A stretch of 64,000 bases of DNA from Duganella radicis (GTDB lineage Bacteria > Pseudomonadota > Gammaproteobacteria > Burkholderiales > Burkholderiaceae_D): the NCBI RefSeq assembly GCF_009720825.1, contig NZ_WNKY01000034.1, positions 1-64,000 of the forward strand, written 5' to 3'. Positions 1-8,110 of the stretch are shown piece by piece. The notes under the pieces were generated by a model. That model did not search any database. It was not told where the DNA came from and saw nothing but the letters and a program-made list of their open reading frames with translations. Positions within the stretch are counted from its first letter, which is position 1. Every line of letters starts with the position of its first letter. The position numbers and the translations under genes are program-made.

Positions 1-65
1 GCCTCCAGAGCAACCTTGGCCTTGAACTCCGCCGTGTGTACCCTGCGTTTTTTGCCTTCACTCAT
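1..65 (-). CDS. IS3-family transposase OrfA, N-terminal fragment (window edge)
   Basis: The minus strand encodes the first 21 residues of a protein starting MSEGKKRRVHTAEFKAKV, the usual opening of the helix-turn-helix OrfA subunit of IS3-family transposases. OrfA binds the element's ends and is joined to OrfB by frameshifting in this family. The gene runs off the left edge, so completeness cannot be judged. A purine-rich stretch (GAAAGGA) lies about 10 bases upstream of the ATG at 65. Confidence 0.85.
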   Translation of the reverse strand, partial: MSEGKKRRVHTAEFKAKVALE

Positions 66-127
66 GCGCTATCATCCTTTCACGGACGACAGCTTAAACC
101 ACCGTCTCAAATTCGGGGGCCACTATA
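1..127 (-). mobile_element. End of an IS3-family insertion sequence
   Basis: The OrfA start is followed outward by a short leader and a C/G-rich segment ending in CCACTATA near 120-127, which fits the terminal inverted repeat seen just upstream of orfA in IS3-type elements. Beyond it the sequence becomes AT-rich and non-coding up to 298, where I see no gene. The exact boundary is not proven, because the other end lies outside the window. Confidence 0.6.
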
Positions 128-298
128 TTGTAAGTGCATGATTTAGCTAACCTGCAATTGCCACTGTATTTGTCGCGCGACGATTGCGTGACCAATTGTC
201 AAAATAAGCTCACAAATCATCAAAGTTGCCCCAAAAGATCTCCAGAAACTCCGTTCCGTCCTATCAGCAAACGAACAAGAGAGTTTTGGTAAAGGCTA

Positions 299-1663
299 TC
301 AGTGATCTATTTTGCGCTGATGCTGGCGACGAATTAGCCGAAAATAGATTCTGGCTTTTCTCATCTGACCCCGTCCCCAAACCATATATCGCCTCACTGC
401 GCTGAAGCAGTAGCGAGACAGTAGCAATGCAAGGGACCGAAACTGCTTGAGCAAATACAGACTGCGGCGGGACTCTGTTTCTGTTCGCAGATGCATGGCC
501 AACAGCTTAACCGTAGAGATGGCAATTTTCCCGCCCACCACCAGGGAAAACAATAAGTAGTAAATCCATCGATAATGCTTGGCATTGAGATCCTCACTGA
601 CCTTATTCAGCAATTTCTCCTGGCGTTCACGAAGGGCGACCAAAGCTGGAACAATACATTCACTGGAAAGAGCGGCGGTTTCGCCTATCTGATCACTTTT
701 AATTTTTCCACGGAGCGGCTCAGGAAACGCAAAACAATACTCGGCCGGCGTCATAAGGCAACGTGCCGACTGAGTGAGTTGCCATACTCCCGGCCCAAGT
801 TGCTTGATCGGACAGATTATTGCGTTATAGGACATAATCTCAGTTCTTATAGCGGCCACCTCCGTTGGCTCAACCCTGCGCCCATATACAGAATAAACAT
901 CCGAAGCCGATCTAGGCCCGAACTCGCGATAAAGCTTGGCGCCTTGTGTCGAATAATCCAGCAGCTTTTGCTGAACATTGGCGGCCCAACGACATGAAGC
1001 ACTGTTTTGTTGTTGATTAGCGCTGCACCACTGATCATAAGTAATTGCTTGCCTCGACAAATACGCGCTAGCCTGTTGCACGGTACTCACACTGTCTTGC
1101 AAATCGCGGGAGTGCTCGCCGACTTGAGAGTCAGCCACAAAAAATATCGCCGCGACAACACCGGACACACACCAAAAATGGTCGTACACATGGCCGAAAT
1201 TTTCCCCCAATCGTAATAGATCGCTGAGAAGTATCAAACCGCTCCAACCAGCAAGCACCCCTAAACCAAGCAGTGGCGAAATCCCCCAGCCGCTCCCCAA
1301 TACGCCATTGCCACTAATGACAAACGTATCCGGGATCAGGGGCATTACCGGCCATAACGACAGCAAATTCAGCACGCCGGGCAAACACAACAACAAAATC
1401 GCCAATGCAGCGCCAGTCTTGCGACGCAATATATAGCCAGCCAGGACTATCGACATGGACAACGCCAAGGTCAGCACGACCAACAAGCCCATAATTGGCA
1501 ACAACGCCTGTCCGGGCGACCAATAGCTCGACATGACATGGCCACCACCATCATATTCGACAAAGCTGGACGACCTTATGCCCATGCCTTCGAGACTTTG
1601 CTGAACATTCCATGATGCTCCATAAATCAGCAAAAAATATGGATAGAAGAAGGTTGTCAACAT
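299..1663 (-). CDS. Orphan polytopic membrane protein of unknown function
   Basis: This 454-residue protein matches no family I recognise. Hydrophobic segments lie near residues 5-17, 52-78, 84-104, 130-147, 164-177 and 370-390. Between the fifth and sixth is a roughly 185-residue hydrophilic region containing several cysteines (around 214-340), plausibly a disulphide-bonded domain outside the membrane. The C-terminal tail is strongly basic. Base composition is visibly lower in GC than the core genes further right, and the gene sits between an IS3 end and an AbiE-like module, so it is probably acquired DNA. The start ATG at 1663 gives a hydrophobic N terminus. Function cannot be inferred. Confidence 0.7.
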   Translation of the reverse strand: MLTTFFYPYFLLIYGASWNVQQSLEGMGIRSSSFVEYDGGGHVMSSYWSPGQALLPIMGLLVVLTLALSMSIVLAGYILRRKTGAALAILLLCLPGVLNLLSLWPVMPLIPDTFVISGNGVLGSGWGISPLLGLGVLAGWSGLILLSDLLRLGENFGHVYDHFWCVSGVVAAIFFVADSQVGEHSRDLQDSVSTVQQASAYLSRQAITYDQWCSANQQQNSASCRWAANVQQKLLDYSTQGAKLYREFGPRSASDVYSVYGRRVEPTEVAAIRTEIMSYNAIICPIKQLGPGVWQLTQSARCLMTPAEYCFAFPEPLRGKIKSDQIGETAALSSECIVPALVALRERQEKLLNKVSEDLNAKHYRWIYYLLFSLVVGGKIAISTVKLLAMHLRTETESRRSLYLLKQFRSLALLLSRYCFSAVRRYMVWGRGQMRKARIYFRLIRRQHQRKIDH

Positions 1664-1797
1664 AGGCTATCCCGCCCATTCACTCGTGGTCCAAACTGCT
1701 CAAAGATATACAGACAAGCCACTGGGACGGTGTCAATTTAATCGCGTGCCGCGAAACCGGAGCGTTCAACGCCCGGCTCCCTTGCCGCTACCGTCTG

Positions 1798-2550
1798 CTA
1801 GCTCTTGTGCGTGACCACGTTGGCTCGCCCGCCCCGATATTGCACTGTACACAGGTCACCCAACGCTGGAACGTAGTCTATCTGTTTAGTCTGATGGGAG
1901 ACGATTTCATCACCGGCCGTCATCTGCTGCACCACTGTGGCCGACACACCAACGATGTTCCCCGTATACCTGCCGTTCGCCACATCGATATGGGCAAGTT
2001 GATGTTCCGGCATCTCCGCATACAGGCTATCGATACACGCCACGATGCGGCGCGAGCGCAGTAAATCGTCGGCGGGATTCGGCACAGAGGCCGCCAGTTG
2101 CAGGACGCGGTTGCGGTCCACCATATAGTGCTCAATCATGGCACGCACAAACTCCATGTCTTTCTCACGGGCGGCGGCAACTTTGGAAACAAACAGATCA
2201 TGCGGATCCAGACACAGGCCCGTCACCGTCTGCCCTGCTGTGCCGTATGCGACGATGTTGACCAAGCGGCCCTTCCAGCCTTTTGCCAATATCGCTGTAT
2301 TTTCCGACACTGGGTCTGCGTAAATCCCATGCGTTTCATGGAATTGGCTGAGTTCACCAATTGAGTCCAGTTTATCCGTTTGCATCGGCTTATTCTTCGC
2401 GATCAAATCGGCTTCCGTGGACCACAGAAACTCTGCTGGAGCATTCGGATACTTGCCGAGGATGGACTGCGAGCCGATAACAATAAACTGATCATCGCCA
2501 ACAATTTGCGCCGAGGCCCGCAACAGATGCTGGAGTTGTTCGATATTCAA
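1798..2550 (-). CDS. AbiEii-like nucleotidyltransferase, putative type IV toxin (DUF6036-like)
   Basis: The 250-residue protein shows a nucleotidyltransferase-like start: a hydrophobic strand ending in GSQS (Gly26-Ser27), then an acidic motif STEADL (Glu46, Asp48) where the family carries its metal-binding carboxylates. In AbiE systems the AbiEii protein is the growth-inhibiting nucleotidyltransferase. It starts inside the end of the upstream winged-helix gene (ATGA overlap at 2547-2550), the translationally coupled antitoxin-toxin order of type IV systems. The DUF6036 label and toxin role come from family resemblance plus context. It could instead be a non-toxic nucleotidyltransferase. Base composition is lower in GC than flanking core genes. 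Confidence 0.65.
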   Translation of the reverse strand: MNIEQLQHLLRASAQIVGDDQFIVIGSQSILGKYPNAPAEFLWSTEADLIAKNKPMQTDKLDSIGELSQFHETHGIYADPVSENTAILAKGWKGRLVNIVAYGTAGQTVTGLCLDPHDLFVSKVAAAREKDMEFVRAMIEHYMVDRNRVLQLAASVPNPADDLLRSRRIVACIDSLYAEMPEHQLAHIDVANGRYTGNIVGVSATVVQQMTAGDEIVSHQTKQIDYVPALGDLCTVQYRGGRANVVTHKS

Positions 2551-3131
2551 ATAGCCTCCACCTCTGCTTGCGTCAGCAACCCCGCATATGGGGCCGACTG
2601 GCGCAGGCGGTTCGATTTTTCATCCAGCCCCGTCAAGACCGCCAGCACCTGCTGGTCCGTCCCTCTGGTCAGCAACTCACGCCATTCCTCGAATGCAGAT
2701 ACCCAGACTCCATTTTTTTGCCAGCGCTCCATATTCTCCAGACTGCGTTGACGAATGACAGGCACCGCAAATTTTTCAGTAATGAGCCGGGCCATGACAA
2801 GTTTCCGGCGATCCTGAAGGTCCTGTTTGTTAGGCGTGCTGGACGGCATGCCAAGTTGCACAGTAATGCCGCCGATCGTCACCTCGCGACGCACACGACG
2901 TCCGAGACGCTGCTGTATCTGCTCGATACTCTTTTCCACTTCACGCACGGTCGGGCGCATATATAGCCCATACCCAGCACGCATCAGCACCTGCTCACGT
3001 TGCAGCTCACTCAGCGCGCGACTCAGTTGGCGGTAAGTGCCTCCAAGTTTCGCAAAATCGTCGCGAAGGAAAACGTCATGGCGGGATTTCTTGATCGTGT
3101 TTTTTAAACGCTCTTTTAGCGTGGTTTCCAT
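2547..3131 (-). CDS. AbiEi-like winged-helix protein, putative antitoxin/repressor (DUF6088-like)
   Basis: The 194-residue product begins METTLKERLKNTIKK and has a winged-helix-like N-terminal half (residues about 5-60, with LRDDFAKLGG and RALSELQREQVLMRAGYGLY). This is the arrangement of AbiEi antitoxin/transcriptional regulator proteins. An in-frame start 15 codons upstream is open, but ATG at 3131 is preferred because AAGG lies 7-10 bases before it and because the upstream start would place coding sequence through the inverted repeat at 3141-3175. The stop overlaps the start of the AbiEii-like gene. AbiEi proteins are known to repress their own promoters by binding inverted repeats, which fits the palindrome just upstream. 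Confidence 0.65.
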   Translation of the reverse strand: METTLKERLKNTIKKSRHDVFLRDDFAKLGGTYRQLSRALSELQREQVLMRAGYGLYMRPTVREVEKSIEQIQQRLGRRVRREVTIGGITVQLGMPSSTPNKQDLQDRRKLVMARLITEKFAVPVIRQRSLENMERWQKNGVWVSAFEEWRELLTRGTDQQVLAVLTGLDEKSNRLRQSAPYAGLLTQAEVEAI

Positions 3132-3140
3132 GTCACACCT

Positions 3141-3175
3141 TGTCAACATAGGACGTTCGATGTCCCATGCTGACA
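3141..3175. promoter_or_regulatory. 35-bp inverted repeat upstream of the AbiEi-like gene, candidate autoregulatory operator
   Basis: Left arm TGTCAACATAGGAC (3141-3154) and right arm GTCCCATGCTGACA (3162-3175) are inverted copies matching at 12 of 14 positions around a 7-base spacer. The repeat ends 10 bases before the chosen antitoxin start at 3131. Position and size suit binding by a dimeric or cooperative winged-helix repressor. A TTGACC hexamer at 3190-3195 (minus strand) could be part of the promoter, but no good -10 box is seen. Confidence 0.6.
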
Positions 3176-3272
3176 TAATGCGCTTTGCCGGTCAAGAATC
3201 TACCCGATCGGGAGATGGCAGGCCGCCAAGGCGAGACTACAATCGGCCAGACTCAACGAACCGCCATCCCCC

Positions 3273-4337
3273 ATGCAAACCAAGAACATCCTCGCCGCCG
3301 CCTGCGCGGCCGTCATGCTGGCGATTGCCGGTGCGCCTACGATTGCCGCCGAGCCGCCCTACCGCAGCAACCTGCCGGTCGAAGGCCGCTTAGCCGGCTT
3401 CACTGGCGCTACCACTTGGCTCAACTCGGCGCCGCTGACGCCGCAGCAGTTGCGCGGCAAGGTGGTGCTGGTCGATTTCTGGACGTACTCGTGCATTAAC
3501 TGCATCCGCACCGTGCCCTACATCCGCGCCTGGGCCGAGAAGTACCGCGAACGCGGGCTGGTGGTGGTCGGCGTGCACACGCCGGAATTCAAATTCGAGG
3601 AAGACCTGGTCAACATCAACACCGCCGTCGGCCGCTTCAAGATGGATTATCCGATCGCCGTCGACAGCCGCCAGCAGATCTGGCGCGCGTGGGGCAATCA
3701 GTACTGGCCGGCGCTGTATCTGGCCGATGCCAATGGCATGCTGCGCCATCACCAGTTCGGCGAGGGTGGCTACGACAAGATGGAGCGCGCCATCCAGTCG
3801 CTGCTGGCCGAGGCCCGTCCCGGTCCGGTCGACACCTCGCTGGTCAATCCCGTCGCCAACGACGAGCAAATGCTGCCCGACCTGGCCAGCCTGAATTCAG
3901 GCGAAACCTACGTCGGCTATCAGAAGGCGGAAAACTACCGCGCCACGCCCAAGCTGCGCGAAGACCGTTCGCAGATGTATGCGGTGGACAAGCTGCCCCT
4001 GAACCAGTGGGGTCTGTCCGGCCAATGGGTGGTCGGCGGCGAAAGTGCCGTCTCCGACGAGACCAATGCCGGTATCGCTTACCAGTTCAGCGCGCGGGAC
4101 CTGCATCTGGTCGCCGGTCCCGGCGGCGCCGGCCGCAAGGTGCGGATCAAGGTCACGCTCGACGGCCGGGCGCCGGGCGCCGATCATGGCGCCGACATCG
4201 ACGCCGACGGCAACGGCGTGATCGACGCCACCCGCCTGTATCAGCTGGTGCGCCAGTCGGGCAAGGTGCGCGAGCGCCGCTTCGAAGTGCGCTTCCTCGA
4301 CAAGGGCGCCGAAGCCTTCGCCTTCACCTTCGGCTAA
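3273..4337 (+). CDS. Secreted thioredoxin-like protein (TlpA/DipZ C-terminal type)
   Basis: A signal peptide (residues 1-25, ending TIAA) leads into a redoxin/thioredoxin domain at about 35-180. The active site reads WTYSCINC, with Cys74 and Cys77 as the redox pair. The Trp-x-x-Ser-Cys-x-x-Cys form and the C-terminal beta-rich extension (about 200-354) resemble the periplasmic part of DipZ proteins. The CcdA-like membrane domain of full DipZ is absent, so reducing power must come from elsewhere. The likely role is periplasmic thiol-disulphide exchange. It is monocistronic and converges on the GNAT gene, overlapping it by 4 bases. Confidence 0.8.
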   Translation: MQTKNILAAACAAVMLAIAGAPTIAAEPPYRSNLPVEGRLAGFTGATTWLNSAPLTPQQLRGKVVLVDFWTYSCINCIRTVPYIRAWAEKYRERGLVVVGVHTPEFKFEEDLVNINTAVGRFKMDYPIAVDSRQQIWRAWGNQYWPALYLADANGMLRHHQFGEGGYDKMERAIQSLLAEARPGPVDTSLVNPVANDEQMLPDLASLNSGETYVGYQKAENYRATPKLREDRSQMYAVDKLPLNQWGLSGQWVVGGESAVSDETNAGIAYQFSARDLHLVAGPGGAGRKVRIKVTLDGRAPGADHGADIDADGNGVIDATRLYQLVRQSGKVRERRFEVRFLDKGAEAFAFTFG

Positions 4338-4825
4338 TTTAACGTCTTTTGCCAGTAGCCCACATCCAGCCAGCGGCCGAACTTGAAGCCGACTTCGCGG
4401 AAGTGGGCCACCTTCTCGTAGCCCATCTTCTCATGCAGCGCGACGCTGGCGGCGTTCGGCAAGGCGATGCCGCCGATGACCAGATGGCAGCCGCACGCGG
4501 TCAGCCGTTCAAACAGCGCCGCGTACAGCGCGGAGCCCAGGCCCTGCCCCGCGCTCCCGGGCGCGAGGTATACCGAGCTCTCGACGGAAAAGCGATAGGC
4601 ATGGCGCACGCGCCACTTGGTGGCGTAGGCGTAGCCCACCACCTTGCCGTCACGCTCGGCCACCAGCCACGGCAAGCCGCCGCCCTGCACATCGGCGATG
4701 CGCTGCGCCATCGCGGCATCGGTGACCGGCTCCTCCTCGAAGCTGATGGTGGTGTTGGCGATGAAGGGGTTGTAAATGGCGGCTATCGCCTTGGCGTCGT
4801 CGGCGACGGCGTCACGAATCTGCAT
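4334..4825 (-). CDS. GNAT N-acetyltransferase, phosphinothricin/methionine-sulfoximine acetyltransferase type
   Basis: The protein starts MQIRDAVADDAKAIAAIYN and continues with VESSVYLAPGSAGQGLGSAL, the acetyl-CoA binding loop of GNAT enzymes. It also has the FEEEP and WRVRHAYRFSVE segments typical of the Pat/MddA-like group, which acetylate methionine sulfoximine, phosphinothricin or related small amines. Length (163 residues) fits the family. Longer starts exist upstream, but the ATG at 4825 has a GGGAG-like ribosome site, and the extra codons run into a terminator hairpin. The substrate cannot be fixed from sequence. Confidence 0.8.
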   Translation of the reverse strand: MQIRDAVADDAKAIAAIYNPFIANTTISFEEEPVTDAAMAQRIADVQGGGLPWLVAERDGKVVGYAYATKWRVRHAYRFSVESSVYLAPGSAGQGLGSALYAALFERLTACGCHLVIGGIALPNAASVALHEKMGYEKVAHFREVGFKFGRWLDVGYWQKTLN

Positions 4826-4855
4826 GGCTGCTCCCGAGTTTTCTAGCATGCTAAC

Positions 4856-4917
4856 AAAAATGGCCCGTCCGCACTGAGCGCGATTTTGAGCGCGCTCAGG
4901 CCGACGGGCCATTTTTC
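4856..4917 (-). terminator. Strong hairpin terminator, bidirectional in form
   Basis: Arms beginning AAAAATGGCCCGTC and ending GACGGGCCATTTTT enclose a second pairing block (CTGAGCGCG with CGCGCTCAG). Read on the minus strand it ends in a T run and would stop transcripts leaving the small Cys-rich genes at 4930-5365 before they enter the GNAT gene. Confidence 0.8.
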
Positions 4918-4929
4918 AGTCAGCGGCGC

Positions 4930-5052
4930 TTAGCAGCAGAGCAGCATCTTGATGCAGCAAAGCGCATCGCCGCAGCAACCGGCGTTGGCGGCCAGCGCCA
5001 TGGCCGAACTCAGAAGCAGGCCGATGGCCACTACAAATTTGGTGGTTTTCAT
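4930..5052 (-). CDS. 40-residue secreted Cys-rich peptide
   Basis: This small frame encodes a signal peptide (MKTTKFVVAIGLLLSSAMALA) and a mature part of about 19 residues with three Cys-Cys pairs (NAGCCGDALCCIKMLLCC). A ribosome site AAGGAAA lies 5-8 bases before the ATG. The gene follows the 88-residue Cys-containing secreted protein by 46 bases on the same strand and ends 13 bases before a strong terminator, so the pair looks like a bicistronic operon. Paired cysteines suggest thiol-metal binding or a disulphide-rich peptide, but no family is recognised. Confidence 0.7.
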   Translation of the reverse strand: MKTTKFVVAIGLLLSSAMALAANAGCCGDALCCIKMLLCC

Positions 5053-5098
5053 GATGTTTCCTTATTGAGTGAATGGGACGGTTGCGGGGATGACGTGG

Positions 5099-5365
5099 TC
5101 AGTCCGGCGGCGTCCACACTTCCTCATACGGATCGGACAAGCGCGTCGTCACCGGCAAGGCGTACACCGGCGCCGCGCCCAGCGGCAGCACCGCGGCCTG
5201 GCGATTGAAGGCCATGGCCGGCGCGGGGGGCGCGCAGCCCATGTCGATGCACTGGCTGATATCGCATGCCGCCGACGGACAGCACTTGTGCATCGAGGCC
5301 ATCGCTTGGGCGGATGAACTCAACACAAATACCAGCAGCAGGAACAGGAAACGAAGTCGGCGCAT
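5099..5365 (-). CDS. Small secreted Cys-containing protein of unknown function
   Basis: The 88-residue product has an N-terminal signal peptide (residues 1-24, rich in Leu/Phe, ending SAQAMA). A short Cys cluster follows (HKCCPSAACDISQCIDMGC), then a Pro/Ala-rich tail. The His-Lys-Cys-Cys and Cys-x-x-x-Cys arrangement resembles small periplasmic proteins from copper-responsive loci, but the similarity is only general. It is first in a two-gene unit with the 40-residue Cys-rich peptide, and no regulator or transporter lies beside them. Confidence 0.65.
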   Translation of the reverse strand: MRRLRFLFLLLVFVLSSSAQAMASMHKCCPSAACDISQCIDMGCAPPAPAMAFNRQAAVLPLGAAPVYALPVTTRLSDPYEEVWTPPD

Positions 5366-5483
5366 GCCGGTATTGTACGCCGCGTTGCGCGAGCACGACT
5401 AAACATCTCCTCAAATGCAGAGTTTTATTGAAAAGCAATCTGCAAGTCAGTACATTTTTCAGAAAAATTCGAAAGGAGACATT

Positions 5484-5978
5484 ATGCACACCCGTCGTAA
5501 ATTCATCGCTTCCGTGGCCAGCCTGGCCGCCGCATTGCTGGCCAAACCCGCGCTGGCCCAAGCCCAACCCTTTGTCGTGTACGACGACGAACTGAAGAAC
5601 GGCTGGCAAAGCTGGAGCTGGGCCAAGGTCGATCTGGCCGTGCCGGCTGGCGGCGTCAAGCCGATCAAGGTGCAGGGCGATCCGTGGAGCGCGCTGGCGC
5701 TGCACCACGACGCCTTCCCCACCGCCGGCTACACCAAGCTCACCTTCGCCATCAACGGCGGTGGTCAGGGCGGCCAGACGTTGATGGTGAAGGTCATGAT
5801 CGACGGCAAACCGGTCGATTCCAACTTCACTATCCAGCCCAAGGCCAAGACCTGGACCCAGGTCGAAGTCCCGCTCAAGGAGCTGGCCGCCGAAGGCAAG
5901 ACCATCGACGGCATCGCCTGGCAGGGACAGGCCAACGCCTACAGCCCCTACTACATCACGCGCATTCAGTTCGAGTGA
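5484..5978 (+). CDS. Secreted single-domain beta-sandwich protein, possible carbohydrate-binding module
   Basis: The mature 140-residue part (FVVYDDELKNGWQSWSW, then GYTKLTFAINGG and MVKVMIDGKPV) has the alternating strands and aromatic positions of galactose-binding-like modules found on glycosidases. The start ATG at 5484 has a strong ribosome site (AAAGGAG at 5469-5475). The N terminus HTRRKFIASVASLAAALLA contains a twin-arginine-like pair before a hydrophobic stretch, so Tat export is possible. It precedes the GH97 gene by 118 bases on the same strand, which suggests a joint role on an alpha-linked glycan. Binding is inferred. Confidence 0.6.
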   Translation: MHTRRKFIASVASLAAALLAKPALAQAQPFVVYDDELKNGWQSWSWAKVDLAVPAGGVKPIKVQGDPWSALALHHDAFPTAGYTKLTFAINGGGQGGQTLMVKVMIDGKPVDSNFTIQPKAKTWTQVEVPLKELAAEGKTIDGIAWQGQANAYSPYYITRIQFE

Positions 5979-6096
5979 AGCGTGCGGGCTGTTGCGTCAC
6001 GGGTGAATAAACATACCGGCGCTTGGTAAATTTCATAATTGCGGCGCCGCGTTGCTGATTGCACAATGAGGGCATAAGTAAAATCCCGGAGACCCC

Positions 6097-8079
6097 ATGT
6101 CAGATCACATCCGCGCCGCAAGCCTGCTGGCGCTTATCACTTTGGCCGCGTCGGCCCACGCGGAAACCGTCACCGTCAAATCGCCCGATGGGCGCAACGT
6201 GGTGGCGGTTGACAGCGACAAGCTGACCTACACTGTCAGCCGCGATGGCAAGCGCATCATCGAACCGTCGCCGCTGGGCCTCAATCTGGACATCGGCGCC
6301 ATCGGACCGGGCGCGAAGCTGAGCGGACATGCGGAACGCAGCGTCAAGGATACGTACGACATCGTGGTAGGCAAGGCGCGCAGCGCGCCCGATCATTTCA
6401 ACGAATCGCAACTGGCGTTTGCCGCCAACGGCAAGGCGCCGCAATTCCAGCTGCTGGTGCGCGCCTACGACAACGGCGTGGCCCTGCGCTACGTGGTGCC
6501 GGAGCAGCAAGGGCTGTCCAGCTTCAAGGTGATGAGCGAAGCCACCCAGTTCAACTTCGCCAAGGATTACGAGTGCTGGGGCGCCAACATGGGTCGCTTC
6601 GACACCAGCTTTGAAGCGGAATACGACAAGATCAAATCGTCCGGCATCCGCAATTTCCACAACTACATCGCACCGCTGGTGTGCAAGACCGGCGCCGGCG
6701 CTACCACCTTCGCCATCGCCGAATCGGATGTGAAGGACTATCCGGGCCTGTTCCTTTCCGGCCGTGGCGATGCGGGTCTGGGCGTGATGGTCACGCTGCC
6801 GCCGCGCTTCGACAATAACCGCGATTTCCGCTTCCGCCAAACCGTCTCCGCGCAAGTAGCCCTCAAGGGACAAGGCTTCCAGACGCCATGGCGCGTGGTA
6901 ATGCTAGGCGAGGCGCCGGGCGACCTGACCGCGTCGTCGCTGATCCCGACACTGGCGGCGCCGTCGCAAATCAAGGACACCAGCTGGATCAAGCCATCCA
7001 AGACCTCGTGGGACTGGTGGAACGACTGGGCCGTCAACGTGCCGAATGCGGGCGTCAACACCGCCACCTACAAGGCCTTCATCGACTTCTCGAAGGAGAT
7101 GAAGCTGGACGATATCCTGATCGACGAAGGCTGGTCGGTGGGCAGTGATGTCGAGCCGAATCCAAAAGCCGACGTCACCCGCGCCAAGCCGGAGATGGAC
7201 ATGCCGGCCCTGATGCAATACGCCAAATCGAAAGGCGTGGGCGTGTGGCTGTGGGTGCAGTGGCAGCAATTGGACAACCAAATGGATGCCGCCTTCAAGC
7301 AGTACGCCGCCTGGGGCATCAAGGGCGTGAAGGTGGACTTCATGAACCGCAACGATCAAGAGATGGTCGATTGGTATCACAAGGTACTGAGCAAGGCCGC
7401 CGAGCATAAGCTGATGGTCGACCTGCACGGCGCTTATCCACCGAATGGCCTCAACCGCACCTGGCCGAACTACATCACGCAGGAAGGCGTGCTGGGAGCA
7501 GAGAACAACAAGTGGAGCGCGCGCATCACCGCCACGCACAACGTCACGCTGCCGTTCACGCGCATGATCCTCGGCCCGATGGATTACACGCCGGGCGGCT
7601 TCCACAACACCACGCCGCCCACCTTCGCCCATCGCAACCACGAGCCGCAGGTGATGACCACGCGCGGCCAGGCCGTCGCCATGTACGTGGTGTACGACAG
7701 CCCGTTCCAGATGGTGTCCGACAGCCCGGCCGCGTACAAGAATGCCGACGGCTCGTGGGCCGATGGCGCGGAGTTCATCCAGACCGTGCCTACTTCATGG
7801 GACGAAACCCGCATCCTGTCCGGCGACATCGGCCAGTACATCGTCTCCGCCCGCCGTAAGGGCGACACCTGGTACATCGGCGCCATGACCAATGAAGCCG
7901 GCCGCACGCTGAAAGTGCCGCTGTCCTTCCTCGGCAAAGGCTCGTACCATGCCCGCCTGCTGCAAGACGGCGCCGACGCCAGCCACCTGAAATCCAGCGA
8001 CGCCAAAGTCAACGCCACGCAGAGCATCACGCTCAAGCTGGCGCCGTCCGGCGGCGCGGTGGCGGTGATCAAACCGTAA
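6097..8079 (+). CDS. GH97 family alpha-glycosidase, retaining (alpha-galactosidase-like) type
   Basis: The 660-residue secreted enzyme has a signal peptide (1-22), an N-terminal beta-sandwich (about 25-290), a catalytic barrel (about 300-560) and a C-terminal beta domain, the GH97 order. The barrel carries KTSWDWWNDW, then KVDFMNRND with Asp414, where retaining GH97 members have their nucleophile, and TQEGVLGAE with Glu463 in the acid/base position. The inverting SusB-type alpha-glucosidases lack that Asp, so hydrolysis of alpha-galactosides (or a similar sugar) with retention is the best guess. The start ATG at 6097 follows CGGAGACC. Confidence 0.85.
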   Translation: MSDHIRAASLLALITLAASAHAETVTVKSPDGRNVVAVDSDKLTYTVSRDGKRIIEPSPLGLNLDIGAIGPGAKLSGHAERSVKDTYDIVVGKARSAPDHFNESQLAFAANGKAPQFQLLVRAYDNGVALRYVVPEQQGLSSFKVMSEATQFNFAKDYECWGANMGRFDTSFEAEYDKIKSSGIRNFHNYIAPLVCKTGAGATTFAIAESDVKDYPGLFLSGRGDAGLGVMVTLPPRFDNNRDFRFRQTVSAQVALKGQGFQTPWRVVMLGEAPGDLTASSLIPTLAAPSQIKDTSWIKPSKTSWDWWNDWAVNVPNAGVNTATYKAFIDFSKEMKLDDILIDEGWSVGSDVEPNPKADVTRAKPEMDMPALMQYAKSKGVGVWLWVQWQQLDNQMDAAFKQYAAWGIKGVKVDFMNRNDQEMVDWYHKVLSKAAEHKLMVDLHGAYPPNGLNRTWPNYITQEGVLGAENNKWSARITATHNVTLPFTRMILGPMDYTPGGFHNTTPPTFAHRNHEPQVMTTRGQAVAMYVVYDSPFQMVSDSPAAYKNADGSWADGAEFIQTVPTSWDETRILSGDIGQYIVSARRKGDTWYIGAMTNEAGRTLKVPLSFLGKGSYHARLLQDGADASHLKSSDAKVNATQSITLKLAPSGGAVAVIKP

Positions 8080-8110
8080 GGATACAGCGCCAGCCGGGTC
8101 GCGCGCTCAC

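Noticed and set aside
5366..5385. TACAAT close before the 88-residue secreted protein as a leaderless promoter
   Set aside because: No matching -35 box is visible and a single hexamer is too weak.
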